Shown here: positions 41,291 to 51,245 of the stretch, in pieces
Layout: every line of letters starts with the position of its first letter
Numbering within the stretch: the stretch's first letter is position 1
Position numbers and translations under genes: made by a program
The notes under the pieces: generated by a model
Told to the model about the DNA's origin: nothing
Seen by the model: the letters and a program-made list of their open reading frames with translations, nothing else
Database searches by the model: none
Assembly: GCF_002277815.1 (NCBI RefSeq)
Contig: NZ_NKJI01000016.1
Coordinates: 1-64,000, forward strand
Source of the DNA: Pseudomonas sp. ERMR1:02
Lineage (GTDB): Bacteria; Pseudomonadota; Gammaproteobacteria; Pseudomonadales; Pseudomonadaceae
Direction: 5' to 3'
DNA: 64,000 nt

Positions 41291-41896
41291 TCAGTCCGGC
41301 TCACACCCCTTGAGCACCAACCGGATAATCGTCTGCGCCGCCGCTTCATAATCCTCTTCATCCAGCTTGGCCTTACCGGTGATGGCGGTGATTTGCCAGT
41401 CGAAGTCGGCGTAGGTCTGGGTCGCGGCCCAGATGCTGAACATCAGGTGATTGGGGTCGATGGGGGCGATCTGGCCGCGGTCGATCCAGGTCTGGATGCA
41501 GTCGATGTTGTGCCTGGCCTGGCCGTTGAGCTGTTCGACAAGGTCGGCGCTCAGGTGCGGGGCGCCGTGCATGATCTCGCTGGCGAATACCTTGGAGGCA
41601 AATGGCAAGTCACGGGAGATGCGGATTTTCGAACGGATGTAGCCGCTCAGGACTTCGCTGGGCACGCCGTCAGGGTTGAACGGTGTCGAAGCTGCAAGGA
41701 TCGGCTCGATGATGCTTTCCAGGACCTCGCGGTAGAGGTTTTCCTTGGATTTGAAGTAGTAGTAGACGTTGGGCTTGGGCAATCCCGCCTTGGCTGCGAT
41801 GTCGCTGGTTTTGGTCGCAGCGAAGCCCTTGTCGGCAAATTCCTCACTGGCGGCACGCAGGATCAGTTGTTTGTTGCGCTCGCGGATGGTGCTCAT
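41291..41896 (-). CDS. TetR-family regulator (RutR/YcdC-like)
   Basis: The 201-residue protein (from ATG 41896, MSTIRERNKQ; ATG 41935 is an alternative) has an N-terminal TetR helix-turn-helix (about 8-55; FADKGFAATKTSDIAAKAGLPKPNVYYYFKSK). A C-terminal domain of the YcdC/RutR type follows (FASEIMHGAPHLSADLVEQL, WIDRGQIAPIDPNHLMFSIWAATQTYADF). Relatives sense pyrimidines or related ligands, but the ligand here is unknown. It is not in an obvious operon; the next gene is divergent. Confidence 0.88.
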   Translation of the reverse strand: MSTIRERNKQLILRAASEEFADKGFAATKTSDIAAKAGLPKPNVYYYFKSKENLYREVLESIIEPILAASTPFNPDGVPSEVLSGYIRSKIRISRDLPFASKVFASEIMHGAPHLSADLVEQLNGQARHNIDCIQTWIDRGQIAPIDPNHLMFSIWAATQTYADFDWQITAITGKAKLDEEDYEAAAQTIIRLVLKGCEPD

Positions 41897-42030
41897 AAAC
41901 CAGGTGGTTCCTTGCCTGTACTGGCGGTTGCGCATGGTAGCACCGGCCTTTGGCGGCGCTCAAGAATGCTCCGTGCGACGCTCGGCCACGCTATGCTGCA
42001 CGCCATTCATTCAAGAAGGAAACCCGATTC

Positions 42031-42945
<915 letters not shown>

Positions 42946-42964
42946 GGCCTGAATGCAATTCAAA

Positions 42965-43054
42965 TGTGGGAGCGGGCTTGCTCGCGAAAGCGCTCTAACA
43001 TTCAACATCTCAGTTGTCTGATATACCGCTTTCGCGAGCAAGCCCGCTCCCACA
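42965..43054. repeat. REPIN (GTGGGAGCGGGC sub-type)
   Basis: TGTGGGAGCGGGCTTGCTCGCGA (42965-42987) and its inverted copy (43032-43054) enclose 44 bases between yedI and the terminator. Confidence 0.87.
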
Positions 43055-43084
43055 TGGTTTTGTGGCGTTTCAAAGATTTCAACT

Positions 43085-43122
43085 AAAAAGGCCATTCGAC
43101 TCGCATCGAATGGCCTTTTTTT
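43085..43122. terminator. Two-way terminator between yedI and mlaA
   Basis: AAAAAGGCCATTCGA and TCGAATGGCCTTTTTTT form a 10-base perfect stem with A and T runs on either side. It lies 12 bases beyond the mlaA stop and serves both convergent genes. Confidence 0.92.
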
Positions 43123-43133
43123 GGCTGCCGCAA

Positions 43134-43922
43134 TTACTCGGCGATCTGCAACTTGCGCGATTCGGTGTACACGTAACGCACTTTCTCGTACTCGAACGGC
43201 GAGTTCATCTGGCCATAGCGGAAATTGGTCTGATAGCGCTTGTCGACGGCGCGCAGAATCCAGACCTCTGGATGGTTGGAGCTGACTTCGGCAACGTTGA
43301 GGAAGTTGATTGCATTCTCAGCGCTGAAATCTACCACCAGGCCGCCTGTGTCCCGCAGGTTCGACGGACCGAGGATTGGCAATACGAAGTAGGCGCCGCC
43401 TGGTACGCCATAGAAGCCCAGGGTCTGGCCGAAGTCCTCGTTCTGGCGCGGCAGGCCCATGGCGGTGGCAGGATCCCACAGGCCGGCGATGCCGATGGTG
43501 GTGTTGAGCAGCAGCCGTCCGGTGATATCCATCGAACGCTGGCCCTTGAACTGCAACAGGCTGTTGAGCAGGTTCGGTACGTCGCCGAGGTTGTTGAAGA
43601 AGTTGCTGACGCCGGTGCGCAAAAAGCTTGGCGTGATGTAGCGATAGCCATTGACCACCGGCAGGAACACCCATTGGTCGAACCGGTAGTTGAAGTGGTA
43701 AACGCGGCGGTTCCACTCTTCCAGCGGGTCGTAGACGTTCAGCGCGCTGAGTGTCGAGCGTTCGAACTCGCGCTGATCCAGCCCCGGGTTGAACTTGAGT
43801 TTGCTCAGTGGCTCTTTGAAACCATCACTGTCGATGACCACGGGAGCATTGGCTTTGCTGTTGTCGGCATTGGCAGCGGTTGCGCAGAGTAACGCGGCGA
43901 TAAGCAGGAGGTATTTAGCCAC
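43134..43922 (-). CDS. mlaA: MlaA (VacJ) outer-membrane lipid asymmetry protein
   Basis: MlaA removes misplaced phospholipids from the outer leaflet of the outer membrane and passes them to MlaC. The 262-residue protein has a signal peptide (about 1-19, ANA). The family core is DPLEEWNRRVYHFNYRFDQWVF, then FLRTGVSNFFNNLGDVPNLLN and GAYFVLPILGPSNLRDTGG. Unlike E. coli VacJ it has no clear lipobox Cys at the cleavage site. It overlaps the upstream hydrolase gene by 8 bases, while the other mla genes lie elsewhere. Confidence 0.93.
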   Translation of the reverse strand: MAKYLLLIAALLCATAANADNSKANAPVVIDSDGFKEPLSKLKFNPGLDQREFERSTLSALNVYDPLEEWNRRVYHFNYRFDQWVFLPVVNGYRYITPSFLRTGVSNFFNNLGDVPNLLNSLLQFKGQRSMDITGRLLLNTTIGIAGLWDPATAMGLPRQNEDFGQTLGFYGVPGGAYFVLPILGPSNLRDTGGLVVDFSAENAINFLNVAEVSSNHPEVWILRAVDKRYQTNFRYGQMNSPFEYEKVRYVYTESRKLQIAE

Positions 43923-45213
43923 GGAAGAACTCCAGCATGGCGTCGCTGTTGACGCGGTAGTTAATGTTGCCGCAATGGCCGCCCAGCGGGTAAACGGTCA
44001 GGCGATCGCCGAAAGTCTTGCGCAGGAAACCGAGGTCACCGGGGCCGAGGATCAAGTCGTCGGCGTTGTGCATGACGGCGATTTTCGGGCTGTTGTGCAG
44101 GTAATCCGCGAGCGCATACAGACTCACCTGGTCGATCAGTTGCAGCAGGCTGCCGCCATCGGTGCGGGCGCGCCACATCGGGATCACTTGTTCGGTGATG
44201 TAGCAGTCGAAGTCGCATTGCAGTGCACGTTTGAGGTACGGCGTGAGGCTGGTGCCTTCGGTGATAAGGGTTTTCGGTGGGGTGATGAGGCCGCGGCGGT
44301 TGATCAGGTCCGAGGTGAAGGCGATGTCGGCCGCCGAAAATCGGAACGAAGTGCCGATGAGCATGGCCATCTGTTCATTGCTCAGGTGCTGCTTGGACTG
44401 TTGGAAATCGTAGAGAAGCGCATCGTTGAGGTCGATGTAGCCCTTCTGCTGGAAGTAGCGGGTCAGCTTGTTCAGCACTAGCTCATAGAAGGTAGTCGTA
44501 TTGGTGATGCCCTTGACCTCGGTCTGGACCAGTCTGTCCAGGTTGGTGATCGAGGTGTAGAGGTTGACCGGAGGATTGAGCAGCAGCACTTTCTTGAAGT
44601 TGAAGCTGCGGCGGGTTTCGTCCAGGTGTGCGACGAATGCCGCATCCAGCGCGCCCAGGCTGTAGCCCGTCAGGTAGTAATCGGTGACTGGCAGTTTCGG
44701 GTTTTGCGCGCGCACGGCCTGCATCACCCGGTACATGTCTTCGGCGTCGTCCTTGGTGATGCCGGGCGTGGCAAAGCGCGACGCGGCGCTCATGAAGTCG
44801 AAACTGGTGGGTGAGGACAATTGCACCACGTGGTACCCAGCTTTGTAGTAAAGCTTTTTCAAGTACTCGTTCAGGCTGCTGTCATAGCGCGCGCCGGTGC
44901 CGGCGATCAGGAAGATCAGAGGTGCGGCTTTATCCTGGGTGGCGATGCGATAGGTAAGTTTTTTTACCGGCCAGAAGTTGTCTGGAAGCTCGAACTGTCG
45001 CTCCGGGCGCAAGGTGACGCTGCGATCCGATTGATCGATGTCGTCGTCGAGCGGCAACTCCGGGCGCAAGTTTGGCGGTGTCGTGGCGATGGTCGCTTCG
45101 AACGGGTTGGTCAAGGGATAGCCGTAACTGGCGGCGTCGATGTCGACCGCCAGTGCAGACGCACTCAAGATAAGGCCACCAAACAGGGCGGCGAAGCGCA
45201 GGGAACGGAGCAT
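43915..45213 (-). CDS. Exported alpha/beta hydrolase
   Basis: This 432-residue protein has a signal peptide (about 1-22, SALA) and an alpha/beta hydrolase domain: LIFLIAGTGARYDSS, nucleophile elbow GYSLG (183-187, Ser185), a late VMHNADDLILGPGDL with the acid, and GGHCGN with the His. Similar Pseudomonas genes are sometimes labelled serine/threonine kinase, but no kinase motif is present. ATG 45213 is preferred to an upstream start because the signal peptide begins there. The 8-base overlap with mlaA suggests a shared role in envelope lipid handling, for example as a lipase; that is inference. Confidence 0.85.
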   Translation of the reverse strand: MLRSLRFAALFGGLILSASALAVDIDAASYGYPLTNPFEATIATTPPNLRPELPLDDDIDQSDRSVTLRPERQFELPDNFWPVKKLTYRIATQDKAAPLIFLIAGTGARYDSSLNEYLKKLYYKAGYHVVQLSSPTSFDFMSAASRFATPGITKDDAEDMYRVMQAVRAQNPKLPVTDYYLTGYSLGALDAAFVAHLDETRRSFNFKKVLLLNPPVNLYTSITNLDRLVQTEVKGITNTTTFYELVLNKLTRYFQQKGYIDLNDALLYDFQQSKQHLSNEQMAMLIGTSFRFSAADIAFTSDLINRRGLITPPKTLITEGTSLTPYLKRALQCDFDCYITEQVIPMWRARTDGGSLLQLIDQVSLYALADYLHNSPKIAVMHNADDLILGPGDLGFLRKTFGDRLTVYPLGGHCGNINYRVNSDAMLEFFRG

Positions 45214-45436
45214 GACTAAATCCCTTAGAAGAGGTACCGAATGAAGTTCGCAGGCTATGACCACTGGATTTGCGCCAAAGTGCCACGCATCGGCACCAAA
45301 CAGGCCTAATTTCGAAGTAATAGTAGCTGGACGATACACTTTGCAGCGATCGGATGACCAGTTAACTGTTGTTAGCGCTTGCGTAAGGCTGCCGGGCGAT
45401 TAAGCTGGCCGCCGTTTTCGCTTATTGGAGTACTTC

Positions 45437-45805
45437 ATGTCCCGCCGTCTGCCCGTGATTCTGCTGCTCGTTTTGCTGCCGTTATGGCTGGCCGCCAGTT
45501 ATGGCGCGCGTTATGGCTTCATGGAAGATGCGCAATGGGTGGGTATCTGCGTGGATGAGGCGAGCCGCTGGGAATGTCAGGTCCGTTCGAATCTGGGCCT
45601 GATGATTCACTTCGGGGTATTGGGCTGGGCTGCTTTGGCTGCTGCGGTGATCAGCTTCGTGACGCCGGGACGGGCAGGCTGGTGGCTGGCGGTGCTGGCG
45701 CTGGCGTTTGGGTTTCCGGCGTTGGCGTTGTACAACACGACGTTGGCGGTATTTGCGGTGGTGATTGCGGGGCTGCGGTTGGTCAGGGCGTCCCGTAGCG
45801 CCTGA
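45437..45805 (+). CDS. Small hypothetical inner-membrane protein
   Basis: The 122-residue protein has three or four hydrophobic segments (about 5-24, 55-78, 83-100, 102-118). Between the first two it has a short exported loop with two Cys (GICVDEASRWECQVRSN) that could form a disulfide. ATG 45437 follows GGAG with good spacing. I do not recognise the family. It is divergent from the hydrolase/mlaA pair. Confidence 0.72.
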   Translation: MSRRLPVILLLVLLPLWLAASYGARYGFMEDAQWVGICVDEASRWECQVRSNLGLMIHFGVLGWAALAAAVISFVTPGRAGWWLAVLALAFGFPALALYNTTLAVFAVVIAGLRLVRASRSA

Positions 45806-45815
45806 TAGTCAGTCT

Positions 45816-45905
45816 TCGCGGGCAAGCCACGCTCCCACAGGGATCATAGTCGTATACAAATTTCTGTATTCACTGAAGACCCTGTGGGAGAGGGCTTGCC
45901 CGCGA
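45816..45905. repeat. REPIN (GCCACGC / GAGAGGGC variant)
   Basis: TCGCGGGCAAGCCACGCTCCCACA (45816-45839) and TGTGGGAGAGGGCTTGCCCGCGA (45883-45905) are inverted with a few mismatches at the core, an older-looking copy. It lies between convergent genes. Confidence 0.84.
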
Positions 45906-45929
45906 AGAGGCCATCATGTTCGCTGAAGA

Positions 45930-47483
45930 TTATGCCTTGCGTATCCGCAAACTCCGCCACAACGCCACCACCATCAACACACACACCAGCGCCCAACCCC
46001 AGGCCTGCTGGTTCTGCAGTCCTTCGCGATACAGCTGCGGCGCAATACCAGCGCCGATGATGAAGGTCAGCAGGGCGATTTCCCGACGCGGCACATTCAC
46101 CGGGCGGCAAAGGTAAACCAGCGCCGGCACGATGAACGCCACGCTCGGGAAGCTGCGGTAACGTGGGTCGAACACCAGCTCCAACATCATTACCGCCGCC
46201 GCAAACCCTGTTGTTGCCAGCAGCCAGCCTGGTCGGCGCTCGAGCGCATTGAATGCCCGTCCACGCCAACCGGTGCGGGGGCTCAACGTCAGCGCCGCGT
46301 GGGCCAATATCAGTAGATTCAAACCCGTCAGTACAGCGACCCACAACCATTCACTGGCAAAACGGGTGGTCACCCGAGCCAGATCGCCCCACGCACCAAT
46401 CGAACATGCAGCCAACGCTCCCAGCAGCGGCAACACCAATGCTGCCCGGGTGCTGCGCACGCGTCCGCCGAGGAACAGCGTACCAAGGAAGATCAAGCAG
46501 CCCACTGCCAGCCACTGCGACCAGTACGGCACGTTCGACACTGGTCCGGCCAGCACGCCCTTGTCCTGGCGATCGGCATCGAACAGTCCCCAGTACCCGC
46601 CAACCGCGCCTTCGCTGGCACGTTTCCACGGTTGGTCGAAGGCTTCTATCAGGTTGTAGTGCCAGCCGTGCTGCTCGGCCATGGCGACGAAACCACGAAT
46701 GAATTTGGCTTCATTGACCCGGCTCGGCAAGGCAGTTTCACGCTGGCGGCCTTCGCTCGGCCAACCGGTTTCGCCAATCATCACGTCCTTGGGCGCGAAC
46801 TTGTTGCCGAACACCTGACGCACGTCAGCCACATGTTGCAGGGCAGCGTCGATATTCGAGGGATCATCTTCCCAGTACGGCAGCAAGTGGATGGTCAGGA
46901 AATCCACGGCCGGGGCGATTTCCGGATGCTTGAGCCAGAACTCCCAGACGTCGGCATAAGTGACAGGCTGTTTGACGTGGCTTTTTACCTTGGTGATCAA
47001 CCTGGCCAACTGCGCGCCGGTGACTTCCTTGCGCAGCAGGGTTTCGTTGCCGACGATCACCGCAGTCACCACGTCCGGGTTGGCGTTGGCCGAGGCGATC
47101 AACAGGTCGACTTCTTTTTCGGTGTCCACCGGGTTGCTGTTGACCCAGGCGCCGATCATCAGCTTCAAGCCGTGCTTGCGCGCCAGATCGGGCAGGGCGC
47201 CAAGGCCGGTCATGGAGTAGGTGCGGATACATTCAAAATTTTTCGCCAGTAACGCGAGATCGGCGTCCATGCGCTCGGGGCGCAAATTGAACGGCACATC
47301 GAACGGCGACTGGTCCTTGTCGAATGGGGTGTAGGAAGCGCACTGCAGTTTGTGCGTCGGGGTGGCGGCGTCCGGCAGAATCACCGGTTTGCCGAGGCCG
47401 TACCAGAAGCCACCGAAGGCAAAAAGCCCCAGCAGGCAGGCGAACAGATAAGCAAAAAAAGGAAAGCGCGAGGTTACGGGCAT
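45930..47483 (-). CDS. GH17-family membrane glucan enzyme (beta-glucan synthesis/transfer)
   Basis: The 517-residue protein has an N-terminal membrane anchor (about 8-29), a GH17 domain (about 45-310) and about six C-terminal membrane segments. The GH17 part has the likely acid Glu147 (IVGNETLL) and nucleophile Glu238 (IGETGWPS). Similar proteins in Pseudomonas are annotated beta-(1-6) glucan synthase and are linked to cyclic or periplasmic glucans. ATG 47483 is preferred because the membrane anchor then starts at once. The reaction and the polymer are not shown by the sequence. Confidence 0.85.
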   Translation of the reverse strand: MPVTSRFPFFAYLFACLLGLFAFGGFWYGLGKPVILPDAATPTHKLQCASYTPFDKDQSPFDVPFNLRPERMDADLALLAKNFECIRTYSMTGLGALPDLARKHGLKLMIGAWVNSNPVDTEKEVDLLIASANANPDVVTAVIVGNETLLRKEVTGAQLARLITKVKSHVKQPVTYADVWEFWLKHPEIAPAVDFLTIHLLPYWEDDPSNIDAALQHVADVRQVFGNKFAPKDVMIGETGWPSEGRQRETALPSRVNEAKFIRGFVAMAEQHGWHYNLIEAFDQPWKRASEGAVGGYWGLFDADRQDKGVLAGPVSNVPYWSQWLAVGCLIFLGTLFLGGRVRSTRAALVLPLLGALAACSIGAWGDLARVTTRFASEWLWVAVLTGLNLLILAHAALTLSPRTGWRGRAFNALERRPGWLLATTGFAAAVMMLELVFDPRYRSFPSVAFIVPALVYLCRPVNVPRREIALLTFIIGAGIAPQLYREGLQNQQAWGWALVCVLMVVALWRSLRIRKA

Positions 47484-47826
47484 GGTCAGGCCGTCTGGGA
47501 GCAAAGCGGCGCATGTTACCTGCATTTGCCGCGTGCTTGGTGGCCCGCATAAATTTGACATGCAAAGTTCGGGCGGATTGCCTGATGCGTTTGTCGGGCG
47601 CGGGATTAATGGCGTTCTGATGTCGTTTCTCGATGCCTTGAGGTCGCTGGCAGAGCAGGTCGCTGCGAGCGTCAGGTTGATTATCGAGGGCGTCAGTACC
47701 CTCGTTTATAAATCGCGCTGATGATCGATCGAGTTTGCGGTGGGCGTGATGGGGGCGCTGTGCACCATAACAATACGTTGACGCGACTCGGCATCCGTCG
47801 AGCGCAGCACTTTCGGGGAAGTAACG
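47484..47826. other. Intergenic region with one hairpin
   Basis: This 343-base gap between divergent genes holds no convincing coding frame. A hairpin CGAGGG/CCCTCG lies at 47685-47704, followed by TTTATAAAT, too weak a T run for a good terminator. A TTGACA occurs at 47555-47560 but no good -10 follows. Confidence 0.5.
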
Positions 47827-48672
47827 ATGAAGATGCGACGACTTTTAGGCACAGGTGCCGCTCTGGTACTTGCGATGGGTTCCACATTCGCCAACGCCAA
47901 GGAAGTGACCATCGGTTACGTTGACGGCTGGTCCGACAGTGTCGCGACCACCCACGTGGCCGCCGAAGTGATCAAGCAGAAACTCAATTACGACGTGAAG
48001 CTGCAAGCCGTCGCTACCGGGATCATGTGGCAGGGCGTGGCCACCGGCAAACTCGACGCCATGCTGTCCGCTTGGTTGCCAGTGACTCATGGCGATTATT
48101 GGGCCAAGAACAAGGATCAAGTCGTCGACTACGGCCCGAACTTCAAGGACGCGAAGATCGGCTTGATCGTGCCGGAGTACGTCAAGGCCAAGTCCATCGA
48201 AGATCTGAAAACCGACGACAGCTTCAAGAAGCGCATCGTCGGCATCGACGCCGGTTCAGGCGTGATGCTCAAGACCGATCAGGCGATCAAGGACTACGAC
48301 CTGACTGGGTATCAAAACAAGGCCAGTTCCGGCGCCGGCATGATTGCCGAGCTGACCCGTGCCGAGAAGAAAAACGAATCCATTGCCGTGACCGGTTGGG
48401 TGCCGCACTGGATGTTCGCCAAGTGGAAACTGCGTTTCCTTGACGACCCGAAAGGCGTGTATGGCGCGGCTGAAACCGTGAACAGCATCGGCAGCAAAGA
48501 GCTGGCAACCAAGGCGCCGGAAGTGGCCAAGTTCCTGAAGAACTTCCAGTGGGCCTCGAAAGACGAAATCGGCGAAGTCATGCTGGCAATTCAGGATGGT
48601 GCCAAGCCTGAAGCCGCAGCGAAGGACTGGGTCGCCAAACACCCGGATCGCGTTGCTGAGTGGACCAAGTAA
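47827..48672 (+). CDS. Glycine betaine/choline-type substrate-binding protein (OpuAC family)
   Basis: The 281-residue protein has a signal peptide (about 1-24, ANA) and an OpuAC domain with aromatic cage residues in YVDGWSDS, SAWLPVTHGDYW and TGWVPHWMF. These are typical for quaternary-amine ligands such as glycine betaine, proline betaine or choline. It has no permease or ATPase gene nearby, so it probably feeds a transporter encoded elsewhere, as known for several Pseudomonas betaine-binding proteins. A strong terminator follows. ATG 47827 follows GGGGAAG. Confidence 0.9.
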   Translation: MKMRRLLGTGAALVLAMGSTFANAKEVTIGYVDGWSDSVATTHVAAEVIKQKLNYDVKLQAVATGIMWQGVATGKLDAMLSAWLPVTHGDYWAKNKDQVVDYGPNFKDAKIGLIVPEYVKAKSIEDLKTDDSFKKRIVGIDAGSGVMLKTDQAIKDYDLTGYQNKASSGAGMIAELTRAEKKNESIAVTGWVPHWMFAKWKLRFLDDPKGVYGAAETVNSIGSKELATKAPEVAKFLKNFQWASKDEIGEVMLAIQDGAKPEAAAKDWVAKHPDRVAEWTK

Positions 48673-48700
48673 TACCAAGCAAAGTATCTGGTCTGTATTC

Positions 48701-48735
48701 AAAGACCCCCAGGCAGGAATGCCCTGGGGGTCTTT
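48701..48735 (+). terminator. Terminator after the betaine-binding protein gene
   Basis: AAAGACCCCCAGG and CCCTGGGGGTCTTT form a stem of about twelve bases. It lies 29 bases past the stop. Confidence 0.9.
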
Positions 48736-48759
48736 GCATTTCTGCATTGGACAAAAAAC

Positions 48760-48859
48760 TGTAGGAGCGAGCCTGCTCGCGAAAAACTTAGGGGCGCCGC
48801 GGCGTATCTGGTTTTGCACGTTATCGTTCAAGACCATCGCGAGCAAGCTCGCTCCTACA
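48760..48859. repeat. REPIN (paired REP palindromes)
   Basis: TGTAGGAGCGAGCCTGCTCGCGA (48760-48782) and an inverted copy with GCAAGCTCGC (48837-48859) enclose 54 bases, between a terminator and the DUF485/actP unit. Confidence 0.87.
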
Positions 48860-48969
48860 ATTGGCAGATTTGTCATGTGGTTCTAAGACTAAGGTCGTCT
48901 GGAACCTGCCCCGCAGCCGCATAGAGTGGATACCGTTCCAACTAAATCTGTGCTGCGAGGATAAAAACA

Positions 48970-49281
48970 ATGAACGACAGCATTTACCTCTCGATTCAAA
49001 ACAGCCCGCGATTCAAGGAGCTGGTTAGCAAGAGGGAACGATTCGCCTGGATTCTTTCGGCGATCATGCTAGGGCTTTACTCCGGATTCATCCTTTTGAT
49101 TGCTTACGGGCCGCATGTACTGGGGGCGAAAATCAGCCCTGAGTCATCGATTACCTGGGGCATACCGATTGGCGTCGGGCTGATTGTTTCGGCGTTCGTC
49201 CTGACCGGTATTTACGTACGACGCGCCAACGGCGAATTCGACGACCTGAACAATGCGATTCTCAAGGAGGCTCAGCAATGA
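48970..49281 (+). CDS. yjcH: DUF485 membrane protein (YjcH-like)
   Basis: The 103-residue protein has two membrane segments (about 27-50, 62-85) and the family start IYLSIQNSPRFKELVSKRERFAW. It is the usual upstream partner of acetate permease ActP, and its stop overlaps the actP ATG (ATGA, 49278-49281). The exact role in acetate transport is not settled in the family. The start follows a CGAGGA. Confidence 0.92.
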   Translation: MNDSIYLSIQNSPRFKELVSKRERFAWILSAIMLGLYSGFILLIAYGPHVLGAKISPESSITWGIPIGVGLIVSAFVLTGIYVRRANGEFDDLNNAILKEAQQ

Positions 49282-50935
49282 TCCGGCGTCTAATGGCTCT
49301 TTTGAGCATCGCAGCCTTTGCACCTGGCGCCTGGGCAGCTGATGCCCTGACTGGCGCTGTGCAGAAACAACCGCTCAACGTTCCCGCGATTCTGATGTTT
49401 GTGGTGTTCGTCGGTGCAACCCTGTGCATTACCTATTGGGCTTCCAAACGCAACAAGTCGGCTGCCGATTACTATGCGGCAGGCGGCAAGATCACGGGCT
49501 TCCAGAACGGTCTGGCGATTGCCGGTGACTACATGTCGGCGGCGTCCTTCCTGGGTATTTCCGCGCTGGTATTCACCTCCGGCTATGACGGCCTGATCTA
49601 CTCGATCGGCTTCCTGGTGGGTTGGCCGATCATTCTGTTCCTGATCGCCGAGCGCCTGCGTAACCTGGGTAAATACACCTTTGCCGACGTGGCGTCCTAT
49701 CGCTTGGGGCAAACCCAGATCCGTTCGCTGTCCGCGTGCGGTTCGCTGGTGGTGGTGGCGTTCTACCTGATTGCGCAAATGGTCGGTGCCGGCAAGCTGA
49801 TCCAGCTGCTGTTCGGTCTCGATTACCACGTTGCGGTGATCCTGGTCGGCATTCTGATGTGCCTGTATGTGCTGTTCGGCGGCATGCTGGCGACCACCTG
49901 GGTGCAGATCATCAAGGCTGTGTTGCTGCTGTCCGGCGCCTCCTTCATGGCGTTGATGGTGATGAAACACGTCAACTTCGACTTCAATATGCTGTTCTCC
50001 GAGGCGATCAAGGTTCACCCTAAAGGTGAGGCGATCATGAGCCCGGGCGGCCTGGTGAAAGATCCGGTCTCCGCGTTCTCCCTGGGCCTGGCACTGATGT
50101 TCGGTACCGCTGGCCTGCCGCATATCCTGATGCGCTTCTTCACCGTGAGTGACGCAAAAGAAGCCCGTAAGAGCGTGCTGTACGCAACCGGCTTCATTGG
50201 TTACTTCTACATCCTGACCTTCATCATCGGCTTCGGTGCGATTCTGCTGGTCAGCACCAATCCGGCCTTCAAAGACGCTGCTGGCGCATTGCTGGCGGCA
50301 ACAACATGGCGGCGGTGCACCTGGCCAATGCGGTTGGTGGCAGTATCTTCCTTGGCTTCATTTCGGCCGTTGCGTTTGCGACCATTCTGGCAGTGGTTGC
50401 CGGTCTGACCCTGGCCGGTGCATCGGCGGTGTCTCACGACCTGTACGCAAGTGTGATCAAGAAGGGCAAGGCCAACGAGAAGGATGAGATCCGCGTCTCG
50501 AAAATCACCACCATCGCGCTGGCGGTGCTGGCGATTGCGCTGGGCATCCTGTTTGAAAGCCAGAACATCGCCTTCATGGTTGGCCTGGCGTTCTCCATCG
50601 CGGCGAGCTGCAACTTCCCGGTCCTGCTGCTTTCCATGTACTGGAAAAAGCTGACCACCCGCGGTGCGATGATCGGCGGCTGGTTGGGGTTGGTGAGTGC
50701 TGTGGGCTTGATGATCCTTGGGCCAACCATCTGGGTGCAGATCCTGCACCACGAGAAGGCAATCTTCCCGTATGAATACCCGGCGCTGTTCTCGATGATC
50801 ATTGCGTTTGTCGGGATCTGGTTCTTCTCGATTACCGACAAGTCGACTGCGGCGGACAATGAACGGGCGCTGTTCTTCCCGCAATTCGTTCGCTCGCAGA
50901 CCGGTCTGGGGGCGAGTGGGGCGGTTTCGCATTGA
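49278..50935 (+). pseudogene. actP: ActP, cation/acetate symporter, frameshifted near 50300
   Basis: ActP imports acetate and glycolate with Na+ or H+. The first 343 or so residues read normally (signal peptide, GKITGFQNGLAIAGDYMSAASFLGIS, SSS-family helices). At 50296-50302 the expected LLGGNNMAAVHLAN is broken: GGC GGC has lost a G, so the frame runs out at 50408 with an unrelated tail. The correct continuation MAAVHLANAVGGSIFL...is found in another frame to 50935. Restoring one base in the GG run gives a continuous 552-residue protein, the family length. The conserved second half speaks for a sequencing deletion rather than decay. Confidence 0.85.
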
Positions 50936-50975
50936 TGGCTTGATGCTTCTATATAAGCAGCGATGTTGAACGAAG

Positions 50976-51005
50976 TGCCCCGGTCGAAAGATCGGGGCAT
51001 TTTTT
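50976..51005 (+). terminator. Terminator after actP
   Basis: TGCCCCG/CGGGGCA stem with an inner GTC/GAT pairing and GAAA loop, then six T. It lies 40 bases after the actP stop. Confidence 0.9.
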
Positions 51006-51044
51006 GTGCAGGCTTTAAGGGCTGTGCTGTTTTTGCAGGAGCCA

Positions 51045-51134
51045 TCGCGGGCAAGCCCGCTCCCACAGGGATTTTGGTTGTTCACACAATTTGTGTTCCG
51101 CCACAGGCCACTGTGGGAGCGGGCTTGCCCGCGA
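51045..51134. repeat. REPIN between actP and gltA
   Basis: TCGCGGGCAAGCCCGCTCCCACA (51045-51067) and TGTGGGAGCGGGCTTGCCCGCGA (51112-51134) are perfect inverted copies, in the 310-base gap between convergent actP and gltA. The rest of the gap holds the two terminators. Confidence 0.88.
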
Positions 51135-51180
51135 TGACGTCAGTCCGGTCACTGCATGGCTTAAATTACGACACAAACAA

Positions 51181-51210
51181 AAACGGCCTCTATGTGAATA
51201 GAGGCCGTTT
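51181..51210 (-). terminator. Terminator after gltA
   Basis: AAACGGCCTCTAT/ATAGAGGCCGTTT is a 13-base perfect stem with a GTGA loop. Read leftward it ends in TTTTTGTTTG, and it lies 36 bases past the gltA stop. Confidence 0.9.
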
Positions 51211-51245
51211 CCGGTGCAACTCAAGACGTTATCGCAAGACAGGTC

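Noticed and set aside
43915..45213. Serine/threonine kinase label used for similar genes
   Set aside because: No kinase glycine loop or catalytic HRD/DFG motif; the GYSLG elbow and late His mark an alpha/beta hydrolase.
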